DNA of 64,000 nt from Streptomyces seoulensis (GCF_022846655.1 NZ_AP025667.1:905001-969000), one strand, 5' to 3'; shown: positions 31,704-41,136, numbered from the stretch's first letter. Notes: generated by a model not told the origin, from the letters alone. Numbers and translations: made by a program.

Positions 31704-33638
31704 CTAAGGCACGCGCACCCACCGGGCCTTCGACGGCGTCCCCTGCTCGTCGTCCACGAACAGCATGTACCAACCCGACTGCACCAGATTCCGGTTGGAA
31801 GGCACCCGCACGGTGATCCGGTCCCCGGAGGCCGTGAAGTCCAGCGCGATCGACCGCTGGTCCACGTCCGTCACATGGGTCGCCGCGCTCGGCCGGATCA
31901 ACCGCGCCTTCCGGATGCTCGACGCGGCTTGCGAGGTGAACGTCCCCGACCCGCCCCGCGCGATGCTCTCCGGCCCCTTGCCGAGCGAGGGGCGGGATTC
32001 CCGGTACAGGTAGGGCGGCGTGTAGATCTCGATCCGCTGCTCGAAGCTGCCCGGCTCGGTGTTCGCCCGGTCCCCGTACAGCGGGTCGGAGCCGAAGAAC
32101 ATCACGCGCCCGTCCGGCAGCAGGATCGACCCGGAGTGGTAGTTCCGCCCCACCAGCGGGTCGGCGACGCGGGTGAAGCTGTCGCTGTCCGGGTGGTAGA
32201 TCCGCGCCTCGAGGATGTCGGAGTCACCCCGCCCCCGGTAGTCCCGCGAGCCGCCCGACACCAGCACCGTGTCGTCGGGCAGCACGGACGCCTGCGGATA
32301 CCGGGTGCCCTTGGCCAGCGAGGGCCCGTCCACGAAGTGCGGAGCGCGCGCCTTGAGGTCGATCAGCCGGGTCTTCCTGCTGGACAGCCGGGACTCCCCG
32401 ACCCCGCCCCCGCCGACCACCAGGTACCGCTCGTCCTGCGCCGGAGGCAGCAGCACCGTGCCCGAGGTCTCCAGACGGTCCGGGTCGCTCAGCCCCGGCA
32501 GCTCGGTGAACTCGTTGGTGTCCACGTCCCAGATGCCGGGCTTACGGCCCACGTCGTCCGGTCCGTAGCCGGCGTTGGAGCCCGAGTAGAAGACCTTGCC
32601 GCTCTGCGTCAGGAACAGCGCCGGGTAGGTCGGGAACTGCCTGACCTTCCGCGTGTACGTCCACTTCTTCGTCGCCGGGTCGAAGACCTCGTTCTTGCCC
32701 GGCACCAACTGGCCGATGTCGTCCAGCCCGGAGACGCTGAGCACCTTGCCGTCGGACAGGGTGGTGAGCGTCGGGTACCAGCGGGCCTCCTTCATCGGGT
32801 CGACCTCGATGTACCGCTCGGCCACCGGATCGAACTCGAAGGCGTCGCGGATGCCCTGGAAGTCCTTCTTGTCGAGCGCCAGCTTCTGCGCGATGCCGTA
32901 CGTGTTGCGCGCCTCGGCGCCGGTCAGGCCGCGCACCCGGTAGTTGTCCTGGGTGCCGGTCTCGTACTTCGCGCCGCTGCGCTGGGCCTCGACGTAGATC
33001 CGGCCGAGACCGGGGTCGTTGCGCACGAACCTGCCCGCGCGGTCGAAGACCTTCTTCGCGCGCGGGACGAGCACCGGGTCCCTGGAGACGAAGGTGCGGC
33101 CATTGCTCTTCCCGGTGAACCGGGTGCCGGCGGGCAGGGTGACGGGGCGGTCGGGGTTCTCGTTGTGGACGATCATCAGGCCGCCCGCCTTGGTCACATC
33201 GCCCTTGAGCTTCTCGTACCGCTTGGTCCCGCCCGCGATCAGCAGCCTCCCGTCGGCGAGTTGGGTGTGGCCGGTGCAGAAGAGGTCCTTGGGCGTGGGG
33301 ATCTTCTTGATCGTGCCCTTGACCGGGTCCCAGAGCCGGGTGTCGAACTTCTTGGCGTCGAAGTTCTCCTGCTTGTTGCCCGACCCCGCCACCAGCAGCA
33401 CCTTCCCGGTGCGCAGCAGGGCCGCGTGGATGGTGTCCTGGCGGTACTCCTCGGGGAACTCCACGGTCTCCCAGCGGCCGTTGGCGGCCTTGTACTCCGG
33501 CTTGTCGATCTTGTACTGGTGGTACCGCTCGGTGCTGAAGCGGTAGAGCCACGGCCCGTTCATCCCGGCCAGCGCGAGGACCACCACCGCGCTCATCCCC
33601 AGTCGGCGGGCGCGGCGGCGGCCGGTGAAGTCCCTCAT
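31704..33638 (-). CDS. glxA: Galactose-oxidase-like copper radical oxidase GlxA
   Basis: The 644-aa protein has an N-terminal membrane helix (about 13-30), Kelch-type propeller repeats and a C-terminal Ig-like DUF1929 domain. C121 in LFCTGH and Y288 in ARWYPT fit the Cys-Tyr cofactor pair of this family by position. Y500-H501 in GRNYHSGS fit the copper ligands. GlxA oxidises alcohol groups of glycans and is needed for normal hyphal-tip glycan in Streptomyces. Its ATG overlaps the cslA stop (ATGA), so the two are translationally coupled. Confidence 0.95.
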   Translation of the reverse strand: MRDFTGRRRARRLGMSAVVVLALAGMNGPWLYRFSTERYHQYKIDKPEYKAANGRWETVEFPEEYRQDTIHAALLRTGKVLLVAGSGNKQENFDAKKFDTRLWDPVKGTIKKIPTPKDLFCTGHTQLADGRLLIAGGTKRYEKLKGDVTKAGGLMIVHNENPDRPVTLPAGTRFTGKSNGRTFVSRDPVLVPRAKKVFDRAGRFVRNDPGLGRIYVEAQRSGAKYETGTQDNYRVRGLTGAEARNTYGIAQKLALDKKDFQGIRDAFEFDPVAERYIEVDPMKEARWYPTLTTLSDGKVLSVSGLDDIGQLVPGKNEVFDPATKKWTYTRKVRQFPTYPALFLTQSGKVFYSGSNAGYGPDDVGRKPGIWDVDTNEFTELPGLSDPDRLETSGTVLLPPAQDERYLVVGGGGVGESRLSSRKTRLIDLKARAPHFVDGPSLAKGTRYPQASVLPDDTVLVSGGSRDYRGRGDSDILEARIYHPDSDSFTRVADPLVGRNYHSGSILLPDGRVMFFGSDPLYGDRANTEPGSFEQRIEIYTPPYLYRESRPSLGKGPESIARGGSGTFTSQAASSIRKARLIRPSAATHVTDVDQRSIALDFTASGDRITVRVPSNRNLVQSGWYMLFVDDEQGTPSKARWVRVP

Positions 33639-35587
33639 TCCTTACGGCCCCCCAGCCCGCCCAGGGCGATCCGCAGCGTCTGCTCGCCGTCGTCGTCCCC
33701 GTTCCCGTCGTCGCCCAAGGGTGGCGAGGCGGTGCGCTGGGCGGGGACGCGCGGTGCGGGCAGCGGCTCCGGCCCGGCCGCCCCGACGGCGGCGGACTCG
33801 CGCGGCCCGGCCTCCCGCGGCCCGGCCTCCCGCACCCCGGCAGGCTCCCGCCCCAGGGTGTACCGCCAGACGAGGATCGGTGAGGCGGTGATCAGCAGGG
33901 CTAAGGCGGCCCAGGTGATCATCGCGGGGTGGCCGTGGCCCAGCGTGAGGCCCGCGGTCAGCGAGCCCGCGAAGACCGCGATGAAGAACCAGTGGACGCG
34001 GAACGTCCCGAACAGGGTGTCCGGGCTGGCGGAGTCGCCCTTGGGGGTCACCACGAACCCGCTCTCGCGGCGCAGCACCGCGTCCAGCAGCGAGCGGGCG
34101 TACACCGGCGCGGACAGCGCCGACATCATCATGCCCGCGACCCCGCCGGAGCCCTCCGGCTCGTGCGGGGAGACGTTGTGCCGCCGGTTCCAGACGTACA
34201 GCCCGATCTGCAGCGCGGAGGCGTTGCCGTACAGCATCAGCCAGACGGTCGGGTCGATGTTCACGCCCGAGGCGCCCAGGCCCAGGAAGAGCGCGCAACT
34301 CAGGGCGGCCAGAATCCAGTTGAGGGCCGACATCGGGTAGAAGATGATCATCATGGTGTAGTTGAAGAGCTTGCCCGGCGGCAGGGTGAAGACGCCCTTC
34401 CAGTACTGCTTGAGGATCGTCTCGTAGGTGCCCCGCGACCAGCGCAGTTGCTGGGTGAAGAAGTCGGTCCAGGCGTTCGGGCCCTCGCCCACCGCGAGCA
34501 CGTCCGGGGTGTACACCGACTTCCACTTGCGGCCGGTGGCCGGGTTCGTGGTGCGGTGCATCTCGAAACCGGTGGCCATGTCCTCGGTGATCGAGTCGTA
34601 GAGCCCGCCGATCTGCTTCAGCGCGCCGATCCGCACCGCGTTGGAGGTGCCGACGAACATCGGGCCGCCGTAGCGGTTCCCGGCGCGCTGGATCAGGGCG
34701 TGGAAGAGGAACTGCTGCGACTCGGCGGCCTTGGTGACGAACGTGTCGTAGTTGCCGTACACCTGCGGGCCGATGACGAAGCCGACGTCCGGGTCGCGGA
34801 ACCAGCCGAGCATCCGCTCCAGGTAGTTGGGGAGCGGGACGTGGTCGGTGTCGACGGAGGCGAAGAAGTCGTAGCCGTCGCCGTGCGCGTCCAGCCAGGC
34901 GTTGTAGTTGCCGTGCTTGGTCCTGGCGCGGTGGGGGCCCGAGGGCTGGTTCCACTTCGCCACGCCCTTGCGGGAGAAGTGGCGGACGCCGAGCCGGGCG
35001 CAGACCTCCTTGACGGCCGGGTCGTCGCCCTCGTCCAGCAGCCAGACGTGCAGCAGGCCCCGGTGCCGCAGCCGAACGGCCGCCCGAAGGGTCCGGGTGA
35101 CCATCTCCAGCGGCTCCTTGCCCGGCACGAAGGAGGTCAGGAAGGCCACGCGGGTGCCGGTCTCGGGCACCACCGGCACCGGGTCGCGGGCGACGAGGGT
35201 GGCGTGCGCGTTGGACAGCACGTTCATGCAGCGGAAGAACTCGATCAGGCCGATCGAGACCAGCATGACGGTGTCCAGCACGGGCAGGAAGTCGTGGGCG
35301 GGGTGGTCGCGCTCGGTCCAGTGGTCCGGCTGGAGCAGCCAGAGCAGCAGGACGAGCGAGAGCAGCGGGGCAGCGCCCAGCATGAGCGCGGCGCGTATCC
35401 GGTGCGGCTCCTGCGAGAGCAGCGAGCGGTAGCGCACGGTGTAGGGCCGGTCGGCGGGCGGCTGGGTGAGCGGGCCGGCGAGTCTGCTGTAGTGCTCGTA
35501 GTCGTATCCCGGACGGTTCTGCGCGTCCCGGCCGGTCCGGTGCGAGACGGTTCCGGGTCTTGTGGTCCGTGACGGATCATCCGTCAT
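33635..35587 (-). CDS. cslA: Cellulose-synthase-like glycosyltransferase CslA
   Basis: The 650-aa GT2 enzyme has several membrane helices (two near 65-125, more after 430). The cytoplasmic catalytic domain shows DEGDD, SVDTDH (DxD), TEDMATG and QQLRWSRG, the D,D,D,Q(Q/R)xRW signature of processive beta-glucan synthases. In Streptomyces, CslA makes a beta-glycan at growing tips and acts with GlxA. A low-complexity Glu/Ala/Pro tail follows the last helix. ATG 35587 is preceded by a G-run 8 bases upstream. Confidence 0.95.
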   Translation of the reverse strand: MTDDPSRTTRPGTVSHRTGRDAQNRPGYDYEHYSRLAGPLTQPPADRPYTVRYRSLLSQEPHRIRAALMLGAAPLLSLVLLLWLLQPDHWTERDHPAHDFLPVLDTVMLVSIGLIEFFRCMNVLSNAHATLVARDPVPVVPETGTRVAFLTSFVPGKEPLEMVTRTLRAAVRLRHRGLLHVWLLDEGDDPAVKEVCARLGVRHFSRKGVAKWNQPSGPHRARTKHGNYNAWLDAHGDGYDFFASVDTDHVPLPNYLERMLGWFRDPDVGFVIGPQVYGNYDTFVTKAAESQQFLFHALIQRAGNRYGGPMFVGTSNAVRIGALKQIGGLYDSITEDMATGFEMHRTTNPATGRKWKSVYTPDVLAVGEGPNAWTDFFTQQLRWSRGTYETILKQYWKGVFTLPPGKLFNYTMMIIFYPMSALNWILAALSCALFLGLGASGVNIDPTVWLMLYGNASALQIGLYVWNRRHNVSPHEPEGSGGVAGMMMSALSAPVYARSLLDAVLRRESGFVVTPKGDSASPDTLFGTFRVHWFFIAVFAGSLTAGLTLGHGHPAMITWAALALLITASPILVWRYTLGREPAGVREAGPREAGPRESAAVGAAGPEPLPAPRVPAQRTASPPLGDDGNGDDDGEQTLRIALGGLGGRKE

Positions 35588-35943
35588 GAGTCATCCCCCC
35601 ACACGCGGCTCAGCGCGTGTTTCGTCAGTCCTTCCGCCCCCGACGGACCTCCCCAGGGCCGTCGGGGGCGGCTCGATGGCATGCCGCTGTGACCATGCCC
35701 TGACTCACCGTGAGCAGGGCAGGCAACGGCGATGCTCCGGTCGCGGCGCGGGACGCCCCCCTAGGCGTCCGAACCGGGCGGGGACTGTTCCGCCCCGCCG
35801 GTGCGCGACCGGTACTTCCCCCCAACTGCCGTGTTTCCACGGCATCGTGGACAACAGGGTTCTACGCCGACGAGCATGATCGCAAGACGCGAAACGTGTT
35901 GTTTACCGGTCAAAACCGTTCATTGCGGTGAAAGGAAACGCAA
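35588..35943. other. Non-coding region upstream of cslA
   Basis: No convincing gene on either strand. It contains two hairpin-forming inverted repeats: CCCCCGACGG (35637-35646) facing CCGTCGGGGG near 35660-35669, and CCCTGACTCAC with GTGAGCAGGG around 35697-35720. A shift to A/T-rich sequence follows at about 35850-35935. It probably carries the cslA promoter and an RNA leader, but no specific promoter could be fixed. Confidence 0.5.
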
Positions 35944-35973
35944 GCAGGCCCCCCGTTCACACGGGGGGCCTGC
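35944..35973 (-). terminator. Hairpin terminator of the first tRNA-Lys gene
   Basis: GCAGGCCCCCCGT pairs with ACGGGGGGCCTGC around a 4-nt loop, 11 bases past the tRNA 3' end on the minus strand. Confidence 0.8.
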
Positions 35974-35983
35974 TTGTTGTCTG

Positions 35984-36057
35984 TGCGCCGCCAGGGACTC
36001 GAACCCCGGACCCGCTGATTAAGAGTCAGCTGCTCTAACCAACTGAGCTAGCGGCGC
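35984..36057 (-). tRNA. tRNA-Lys(CTT), copy 1
   Basis: The acceptor stem is GCGCCGC/GCGGCGC. The D arm has AGCTCAGTTGGTTAGAGC. The anticodon loop CTCTTAA gives anticodon CTT, and the T loop is GGTTCGAGTCC. CCA is not encoded. The 74-nt gene is identical to the copies at 40072 and 50993. Confidence 0.96.
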
Positions 36058-36241
36058 CTGCTGACGGGAAAACTCTACAGGACCCGCGGGACGCTCCCGA
36101 CCACCGCTGGTTGCCCGGCGAGTGGTCCGGCGGGGCGTGTGCACCATTCGGACCGTCAACATGCGCGTCACGCGGACAGTTGTGAAACTGATCAACGTGC
36201 ACACACGCGGACATATCCACCCCGAATGTGAGGCAGATCGC

Positions 36242-37534
36242 ATGACGGCTCCGGCGTTCGAGGAAATCGATCCGGTGAGCGACTGCGACTGCCTCGGCTG
36301 CGTCCGGTGGCGGCGGCTCGCCCTGCGGCCGTCGACCGCCCGTCCCGCCGGCCGGTCCACCGCCCGAGGCGCCGTGGTCATGGCCGCCGCCGCGTCCGCC
36401 GTCCTCGGCGCGGTCTCCCCGGCGGCCGCCCTCACCTCGGCGCCGCCCCGGCACGCCGCCTCCTACCGTCCCGGCGCCCCGGCGACGGACGGGGGGCCCG
36501 CGAGCCCCCAGGGCACCGCCGTCCCCCTGCACGGTCCGGGCGGCTCGCCCGCGCGGCCGCAGGCCAAGACCCCGGCCACCACCCGGACCGCGATCATCAA
36601 CCGGGCCAAGCTCTGGGTCGACGCGAAGGTGCCGTACAGCACCACCGCGTTCTGGTCGGACGGGTACCGCCAGGACTGCTCGGGCTATGTCTCCATGGCC
36701 TGGGGGCTGCTCTCCAACGAGTGGACGGGCAGCCTCGGCCAGTTCGCCGTCAAGATCACCAAGGAGGAACTCCAGCCCGGCGACATCCTGCTCTTCCACA
36801 ACCCCGCCGACCCCCAGGGCGGCTCGCACGTCGTGATCTTCGGCGGCTGGACGGACCACACCCACACCGCCTACACGGCGTACGAGCAGACGCCGCCCCA
36901 CACCCGCCGCCAGAGCACGCCCTACGCCTACTGGAACAACAGCGGCAAGTACGTCCCCTACCGCTACAAGGGCGTGACCGCGGGGTCGGCGGGCGCCGAG
37001 CCGGAGACCGCGCCGGTGCCCTTCCCCGGCACCTCCTACTTCGGCCCCGGCGCGAACAACAAGTACGTGACCATGCTCGGCGAGATGCTGGTGGCCAGGG
37101 GTGGCGGTTCCTACTACGCCACGGGACCCGGACCGGTCTGGGGCGAGGCCGACCGGCGCGCGACCCAGGCGTTCCAGAAGGCCCAGGGCTGGACCGGCTC
37201 GGCCGCCGACGGGCTGCCGGGACCGCGCACCTGGGAACTGCTGGTCACCGGCGGCGGCAAGGACATCGCCTCCGGCGCGGCGAGCCCCGGCGGCGTGCCC
37301 GCCTTCCCCGGCAAGCAGTACTTCCGGGCGGGCGCCGACAACGCACACGTCACCCGGCTGGGACGGCAACTGGTGAAGAAAGGATTCGGCAGTTTCTACG
37401 CCACCGGACCCGGACCGCGCTGGGGCGAGGCGGACCGGCGGGCGGTGGAAGCCTTCCAGCGCGCCCAGGGCTGGCGCGGTGGAACGGCGGACGGCTATCC
37501 GGGCCCCGAGACCTGGCGCCGTCTGTTCGCCTGA
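36242..37534 (+). CDS. Exported NlpC/P60-like protein with two C-terminal peptidoglycan-binding-type repeats
   Basis: The 430-aa product starts with a Cys-rich DCDCLGC motif, then a basic stretch and an export helix (about 43-60). Residues about 120-245 form a Cys-hydrolase domain: the Cys in YRQDCSGYVSMAWGL and the His in GSHVVIFGG are the catalytic pair of NlpC/P60-like enzymes. Two repeats follow of about 80 aa each (FGPGANNKYVTMLGEMLVAR and FRAGADNAHVTRLGRQLVKK), each ending WGEADRRA..AFQ. They match wall-binding modules. It likely acts on peptidoglycan near the CslA/LPMO machinery. ATG 36242 has GTGAGGCAG upstream. Confidence 0.85.
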   Translation: MTAPAFEEIDPVSDCDCLGCVRWRRLALRPSTARPAGRSTARGAVVMAAAASAVLGAVSPAAALTSAPPRHAASYRPGAPATDGGPASPQGTAVPLHGPGGSPARPQAKTPATTRTAIINRAKLWVDAKVPYSTTAFWSDGYRQDCSGYVSMAWGLLSNEWTGSLGQFAVKITKEELQPGDILLFHNPADPQGGSHVVIFGGWTDHTHTAYTAYEQTPPHTRRQSTPYAYWNNSGKYVPYRYKGVTAGSAGAEPETAPVPFPGTSYFGPGANNKYVTMLGEMLVARGGGSYYATGPGPVWGEADRRATQAFQKAQGWTGSAADGLPGPRTWELLVTGGGKDIASGAASPGGVPAFPGKQYFRAGADNAHVTRLGRQLVKKGFGSFYATGPGPRWGEADRRAVEAFQRAQGWRGGTADGYPGPETWRRLFA

Positions 37535-37621
37535 AGGCGCCGGTCACCCGGGGATTCCGTACTCGCGCGGAATCCCGCATCCCCTGTCATGACGCATCTG
37601 GCGCGGAGGCTGGAGGCACCC

Positions 37622-38761
37622 ATGAGCACGACCACACCACACACGCACGAGTCCGAGGACCGACCGGAGAGCCTGCCGGGCGGTGCGGGGGCGGCCGTCC
37701 GGGTGCCCCGGCTGATCCACAACGAGGCGACCACCGAGATCCCCGTCCATCTGCTCTTCCGCGACGAGCCCGCCCCCGGCCCACAGGCGCGGCGGCCCGC
37801 CGTGGTGAGCCGCCGGCAGGGCACCGGCGAGCAGCCCCGGCTGGAGCGTCCGGCGCCGGTCCGCAGGCGGCCCGAGCTGCGCCCCGACCCGGAGCTCCAG
37901 GAGCGTCCGGCGCGGGTGCTGCCCGGCGCGGCCGGGGTGCTGGCCGGGCTCGGCGGGGTCGCCGGGTGCCTGGCCACCTCGTGGTGGGCGGGGGTGCTGC
38001 CACCGCTCACGGAACAGGCGCTGGGGCTGCCCGTCCACCCCGGCGCGGGGCTCGGCGCCGCGCAGTGGGCGGCGTACGCGGGCGCCGGGACGGTAGGGCT
38101 GTTCGGCTTCGGCGGACTGGCGCGCGGGCGCACCGGGCGGGCCTGGGTGCTGGGCCTGTTCGGCCGCTACCGGGGGACGGTACGGCGTACCGGGCTGCTG
38201 TGGATCAACCCGCTGCTGCGGCGGCGCCGGGCCGATGTGCGGCTGCGGCACTGGCGCAGCGGTGCGGTGCCCGCGGCCGACGCCAACGGGGTGGCGCTGC
38301 GGGTGGTCGTGCTGGTGGTGTGGCGGGTGCGGGACACCGCCCGGGCGCTGCTCGGGATCGAGGAGCACGAGACCTATCTGCGCGAGTGCGTGGAGGCGGC
38401 GCTGGCGCGGGTCCCGGTGGAGCTGCCGGGCGGGGTGCGCAGCGGGGCGGACGCCGCGGGGGACGCGCTGACCCGGCTGGTGGCGGCCGATGTCACGCCG
38501 GTCGGGGTGGAGGTGTTCTCCGTGCAGCCGGTACGGGTGGAGTACGCGCCCGAGGTCGCCGCCGCCATGCACCGGCGCCGGATCGCGGCGCTGGACGTCC
38601 AGCAGCGGGCCACGATGCTCAGCTCGGTGGTGGACTCGGTCGAGGACACGGTGACCCGGCTGACCACGCGCGGGCTGGTCGAGCTGGACGACCACGAGCG
38701 CAAGGTGCTGGTCCGGGACCTCACGGTGGCCTTCTGCTCCGCCCGCTCGGAACCGGTCTGA
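37622..38761 (+). CDS. SPFH/band 7 domain membrane protein
   Basis: The 379-aa protein has a charged N-terminus of about 100 residues and two hydrophobic segments (about 101-125 and 140-165). The SPFH domain follows: RGTVRRTGLLWINPLLRRRR, a VALRVVVLVVWRVRDT strand, and helices ending MHRRRIAALDVQQRATMLSS. SPFH proteins form membrane microdomain cages. The position between NlpC/P60 and LPMO genes, as in S. coelicolor, suggests a role at the hyphal tip. ATG 37622 has GGAGG; the longer frame from 37589 does not. Confidence 0.85.
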   Translation: MSTTTPHTHESEDRPESLPGGAGAAVRVPRLIHNEATTEIPVHLLFRDEPAPGPQARRPAVVSRRQGTGEQPRLERPAPVRRRPELRPDPELQERPARVLPGAAGVLAGLGGVAGCLATSWWAGVLPPLTEQALGLPVHPGAGLGAAQWAAYAGAGTVGLFGFGGLARGRTGRAWVLGLFGRYRGTVRRTGLLWINPLLRRRRADVRLRHWRSGAVPAADANGVALRVVVLVVWRVRDTARALLGIEEHETYLRECVEAALARVPVELPGGVRSGADAAGDALTRLVAADVTPVGVEVFSVQPVRVEYAPEVAAAMHRRRIAALDVQQRATMLSSVVDSVEDTVTRLTTRGLVELDDHERKVLVRDLTVAFCSARSEPV

Positions 38762-38883
38762 CGAGTGCCGCCGAACGGTATGGACACGTTCAACTCCCGG
38801 CAATAATCTGGTACTTGGTCTGGACCTACCGCACAGCTCGGCTCAGTGAACCTTCCCCCACGACGTTCCCCGGGAGCGGCAGC

Positions 38884-39498
38884 ATGCGTACCAGGACCAG
38901 GTTGTCAGCGATGTCCGCGGCCGTGCTCGGCATGGCCACGGCCGGCGCCTTCGTTCTCTCCGCCGGCGGTGCCAGCGGCCACGGCTACACCGACCTGCCG
39001 ATCAGCAGGCAGAAGCTCTGCCAGAACGGCTCCGTGACGAACTGCGGCGACATCCAGTGGGAGCCGCAGAGCGTCGAGGGCCCCAAGGGCTTCCCCGGGT
39101 CCGGCCCCGGCGACGGCCAGCTCTGCAGCGGTGGCAACAGCCGCTTCGGCCAGCTCAACGCGGCGAACACCCCCTCGGGCGGCGCCTGGCCCACCACCAG
39201 GGTGACCGGCGGGCAGTCGTACACCTTCCGCTGGCAGTTCACCGCCATGCACGCGACCAGCGACTTCACGTACTACGTCACCAAGCAGGGCTGGAACCAG
39301 AACCACGCCCTCGCCCGCTCCGACCTCAACCTGACGCCGTTCCTCTCGGTGCCGTACAACGGCCAGCGTCCCCCGTCCACGCTCAGCCACAGCGGCACCC
39401 TCCCCAGGGGGCTGACCGGTCACCACATCATCCTCGCGGTGTGGAACGTGGCCGACACGACGAACGCGTTCTACTCCTGCTCGGACGTCACGTTCTGA
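38884..39498 (+). CDS. lpmP: AA10 lytic polysaccharide monooxygenase
   Basis: The 204-aa copper enzyme has a signal peptide ending SAGGASG, with cleavage leaving His as residue 1 (HGYTDLP). That is the first ligand of the histidine brace. The second His is in TAMHATSDFTYYVT. Further features are QWEPQSVEG, CSGGNSRFGQLN and the C-terminal GHHIILAVWNVADTTNAFY, all typical of chitin-active AA10. No extra binding module is present. The S. coelicolor counterpart (SCO2833) is linked to glycan deposition at hyphal tips with CslA and GlxA. Confidence 0.93.
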   Translation: MRTRTRLSAMSAAVLGMATAGAFVLSAGGASGHGYTDLPISRQKLCQNGSVTNCGDIQWEPQSVEGPKGFPGSGPGDGQLCSGGNSRFGQLNAANTPSGGAWPTTRVTGGQSYTFRWQFTAMHATSDFTYYVTKQGWNQNHALARSDLNLTPFLSVPYNGQRPPSTLSHSGTLPRGLTGHHIILAVWNVADTTNAFYSCSDVTF

Positions 39499-39586
39499 GC
39501 TTCGCTTGAGGCCAACTGCCCCGCCGCATGGGTACGTTCACGGCACGCCGGTCCACCGGAGCGGCGTGCCGACCCAGGGGGGCCTG

Positions 39587-40024
39587 ATGGACGCACTGCT
39601 CTACCTCGTGCCCGCGGTGATCACGGCCGGGTGTGTCTTCGGCGTGGTCCAGGTGATCCGCCGCGCGCTGCGCACCAGCGAGCTGTGGGCGCACGGCCTG
39701 ACGGCCGAGGGGCGCTGCCTGAACACCTACGCGAAGACGAGCGGCGGCAATGACGCGGCCGTGCGCAGCACGCTCCACCACGTGTACGAGTTCACCACCC
39801 GCGAGGGCGGGAGGTTCCGGTTCGACGAGGCCGGGGGTGACTCGACCGTGGTGGCGGGCGACCACGTGACGGTCCGCTATCTGGCGGAGCGGCCGCAGTG
39901 GGCCACCGCGCTGGAGCCGGCCCGGGGGCGGCTGATCATCGGCACCGGGGTGGTGGTCGTCTTCCTCGGGGTGATGATCGCGGGCTGCGTGCTCTTCGCC
40001 GTCTCCGCGCACTCGGCGTTCTAG
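39587..40024 (+). CDS. DUF3592-like membrane protein
   Basis: The 145-aa product has a hydrophobic N-terminal helix (LLYLVPAVITAGCVFGVVQV), a small beta-rich domain with conserved STLHHVYEFTTREGGRFRF and GDHVTVRYL strands, and a C-terminal helix (LIIGTGVVVVFLGVMIAGCV). This layout matches DUF3592 proteins, of unknown function. ATG 39587 follows AGGGGGGCCTG. Confidence 0.75.
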   Translation: MDALLYLVPAVITAGCVFGVVQVIRRALRTSELWAHGLTAEGRCLNTYAKTSGGNDAAVRSTLHHVYEFTTREGGRFRFDEAGGDSTVVAGDHVTVRYLAERPQWATALEPARGRLIIGTGVVVVFLGVMIAGCVLFAVSAHSAF

Positions 40025-40033
40025 GAAAACCGC

Positions 40034-40063
40034 GAGGGCGGGTCGATTTCTCGACCCGCCCTC
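40034..40063. terminator. Bidirectional hairpin between DUF3592 gene and tRNA-Lys copy 2
   Basis: GAGGGCGGGTCGA pairs perfectly with TCGACCCGCCCTC around TTTC. It lies 10 bp past the DUF3592 stop and 9 bp past the tRNA 3' end. Confidence 0.85.
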
Positions 40064-40071
40064 GGTGGTTG

Positions 40072-40145
40072 TGCGCCGCCAGGGACTCGAACCCCGGACC
40101 CGCTGATTAAGAGTCAGCTGCTCTAACCAACTGAGCTAGCGGCGC
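40072..40145 (-). tRNA. tRNA-Lys(CTT), copy 2
   Basis: Base-for-base the same 74-nt gene as copy 1, with anticodon CTT. The immediate flanks differ from copies 1 and 3. A -10-like TAGTAT (minus strand, 40188-40193) lies 42 bases upstream. Confidence 0.96.
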
Positions 40146-40232
40146 ATGACTCTCGCCTTCCGCTCTCCGCGGCCGGCGACAGAGAAAATACTACCTGGTC
40201 CCCGGGGGTGCTCCGGACCACCGCCGGGGGCG

Positions 40233-40991
40233 CTACAGGGTCAGCGAGAGCAGGACCGGGGCCGCGTGCCGGTTGAGGGCGTCCGCCGCCTGGCGCAGCC
40301 GGTGCGCGCGCTCCACCGGCAGGGAGACGGCCAGGCAGCCGACGGAGGACCCGGCCGTGATCGGGACGGCCGCGCAGACCGTGCCGACCGCGTACTCCTG
40401 GAGGTCCAGGACGGGGACCGTGGGCGGCTGGGACTCCAGCCGGGAGAGCAGCAGCTTGTCGCTGGTGATCGTGCGCGAGGTCAGGCGCGCCATCCGATGC
40501 CGGGACAGATGGTCGCGCCGGGCGTCGTGGTCCAACTGGGTCAGCAGGCTCTTGCCGACGGCGGTGGCGTGGGCGGAGGAGCGGAAGTCCACCCACTCGT
40601 TGACCGCGGGCGCGCCCGGTCCGGCCGCGTACTGGGTGACCTGGACCTCGCCGTCCTCGTACCGGCTGATGTAGACCGCCGCGCCGACCGAGTCGCGCAG
40701 CCGGTCCAGGGTGTGCTGGAGCTTCTCGCGCAGCGCGCGCTCGTGGTCGTGCGCCGAGGTGAGGCGGCGCAGGGTTTCGCCGGTGACGTAGGCGCCGTCG
40801 GCGGTCTGCTCGACGTACCCCTCGCGGCGCAGCATGCGCAGCAGGGCGGTCAGCCGTCCGTTGTCCAGGCCGGCCTCGCGGGCCAGCCCGGCCCCGGCGA
40901 TCCCGGCGGGATGGCGGGCGACGGTCTCCAGCACGCGCAGCGCGTCCTGGGCGGAGTGGTACGGGGCGGTCGGCTCGTGCTTCAGCGCCAC
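40233..40991 (-). CDS. IclR family transcriptional regulator
   Basis: The 252-aa protein has an N-terminal winged HTH (DALRVLETVARHPAGIAGAG; second helix NGRLTALLRMLRREGYVEQ). A ligand-binding GAF-like domain follows, with the conserved TAVGKSLLTQLD and YAVGTVCAAVPI strands. IclR proteins respond to small carboxylates. It is read in the same direction as ehuA and lies 206 bp past its stop, so control of the ectoine-type operon is likely but not shown. A GGCATATGCC palindrome lies 146 bp upstream of its GTG start. Confidence 0.9.
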   Translation of the reverse strand: MALKHEPTAPYHSAQDALRVLETVARHPAGIAGAGLAREAGLDNGRLTALLRMLRREGYVEQTADGAYVTGETLRRLTSAHDHERALREKLQHTLDRLRDSVGAAVYISRYEDGEVQVTQYAAGPGAPAVNEWVDFRSSAHATAVGKSLLTQLDHDARRDHLSRHRMARLTSRTITSDKLLLSRLESQPPTVPVLDLQEYAVGTVCAAVPITAGSSVGCLAVSLPVERAHRLRQAADALNRHAAPVLLSLTL

Positions 40992-41136
40992 GGTTTCCCC
41001 CTGCGCTCGCTTCCTTGGCCGCGAGATCCGGTCGGCGGATCACTTCCACGATAGCGGGCAAGCGGCCAGCGGGGAGGGGGTGTTGACGGGATCGGGGCAC
41101 CACCGGCGCCCCTCCGAGCTGCGAAGGCGACCCTCT

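Noticed and set aside
31875..34340. An 821-codon open frame on the plus strand across glxA and cslA
   Set aside because: It is antisense to two clear enzymes, its composition is that of a GC-rich mirror frame (Arg/Val/Gly/Leu/Pro), and it has no domain or ribosome site.
35845..35853. DnaA box upstream of cslA
   Set aside because: The sequence CGTGGACAA differs from the consensus at one key base and stands alone, so it is not convincing.
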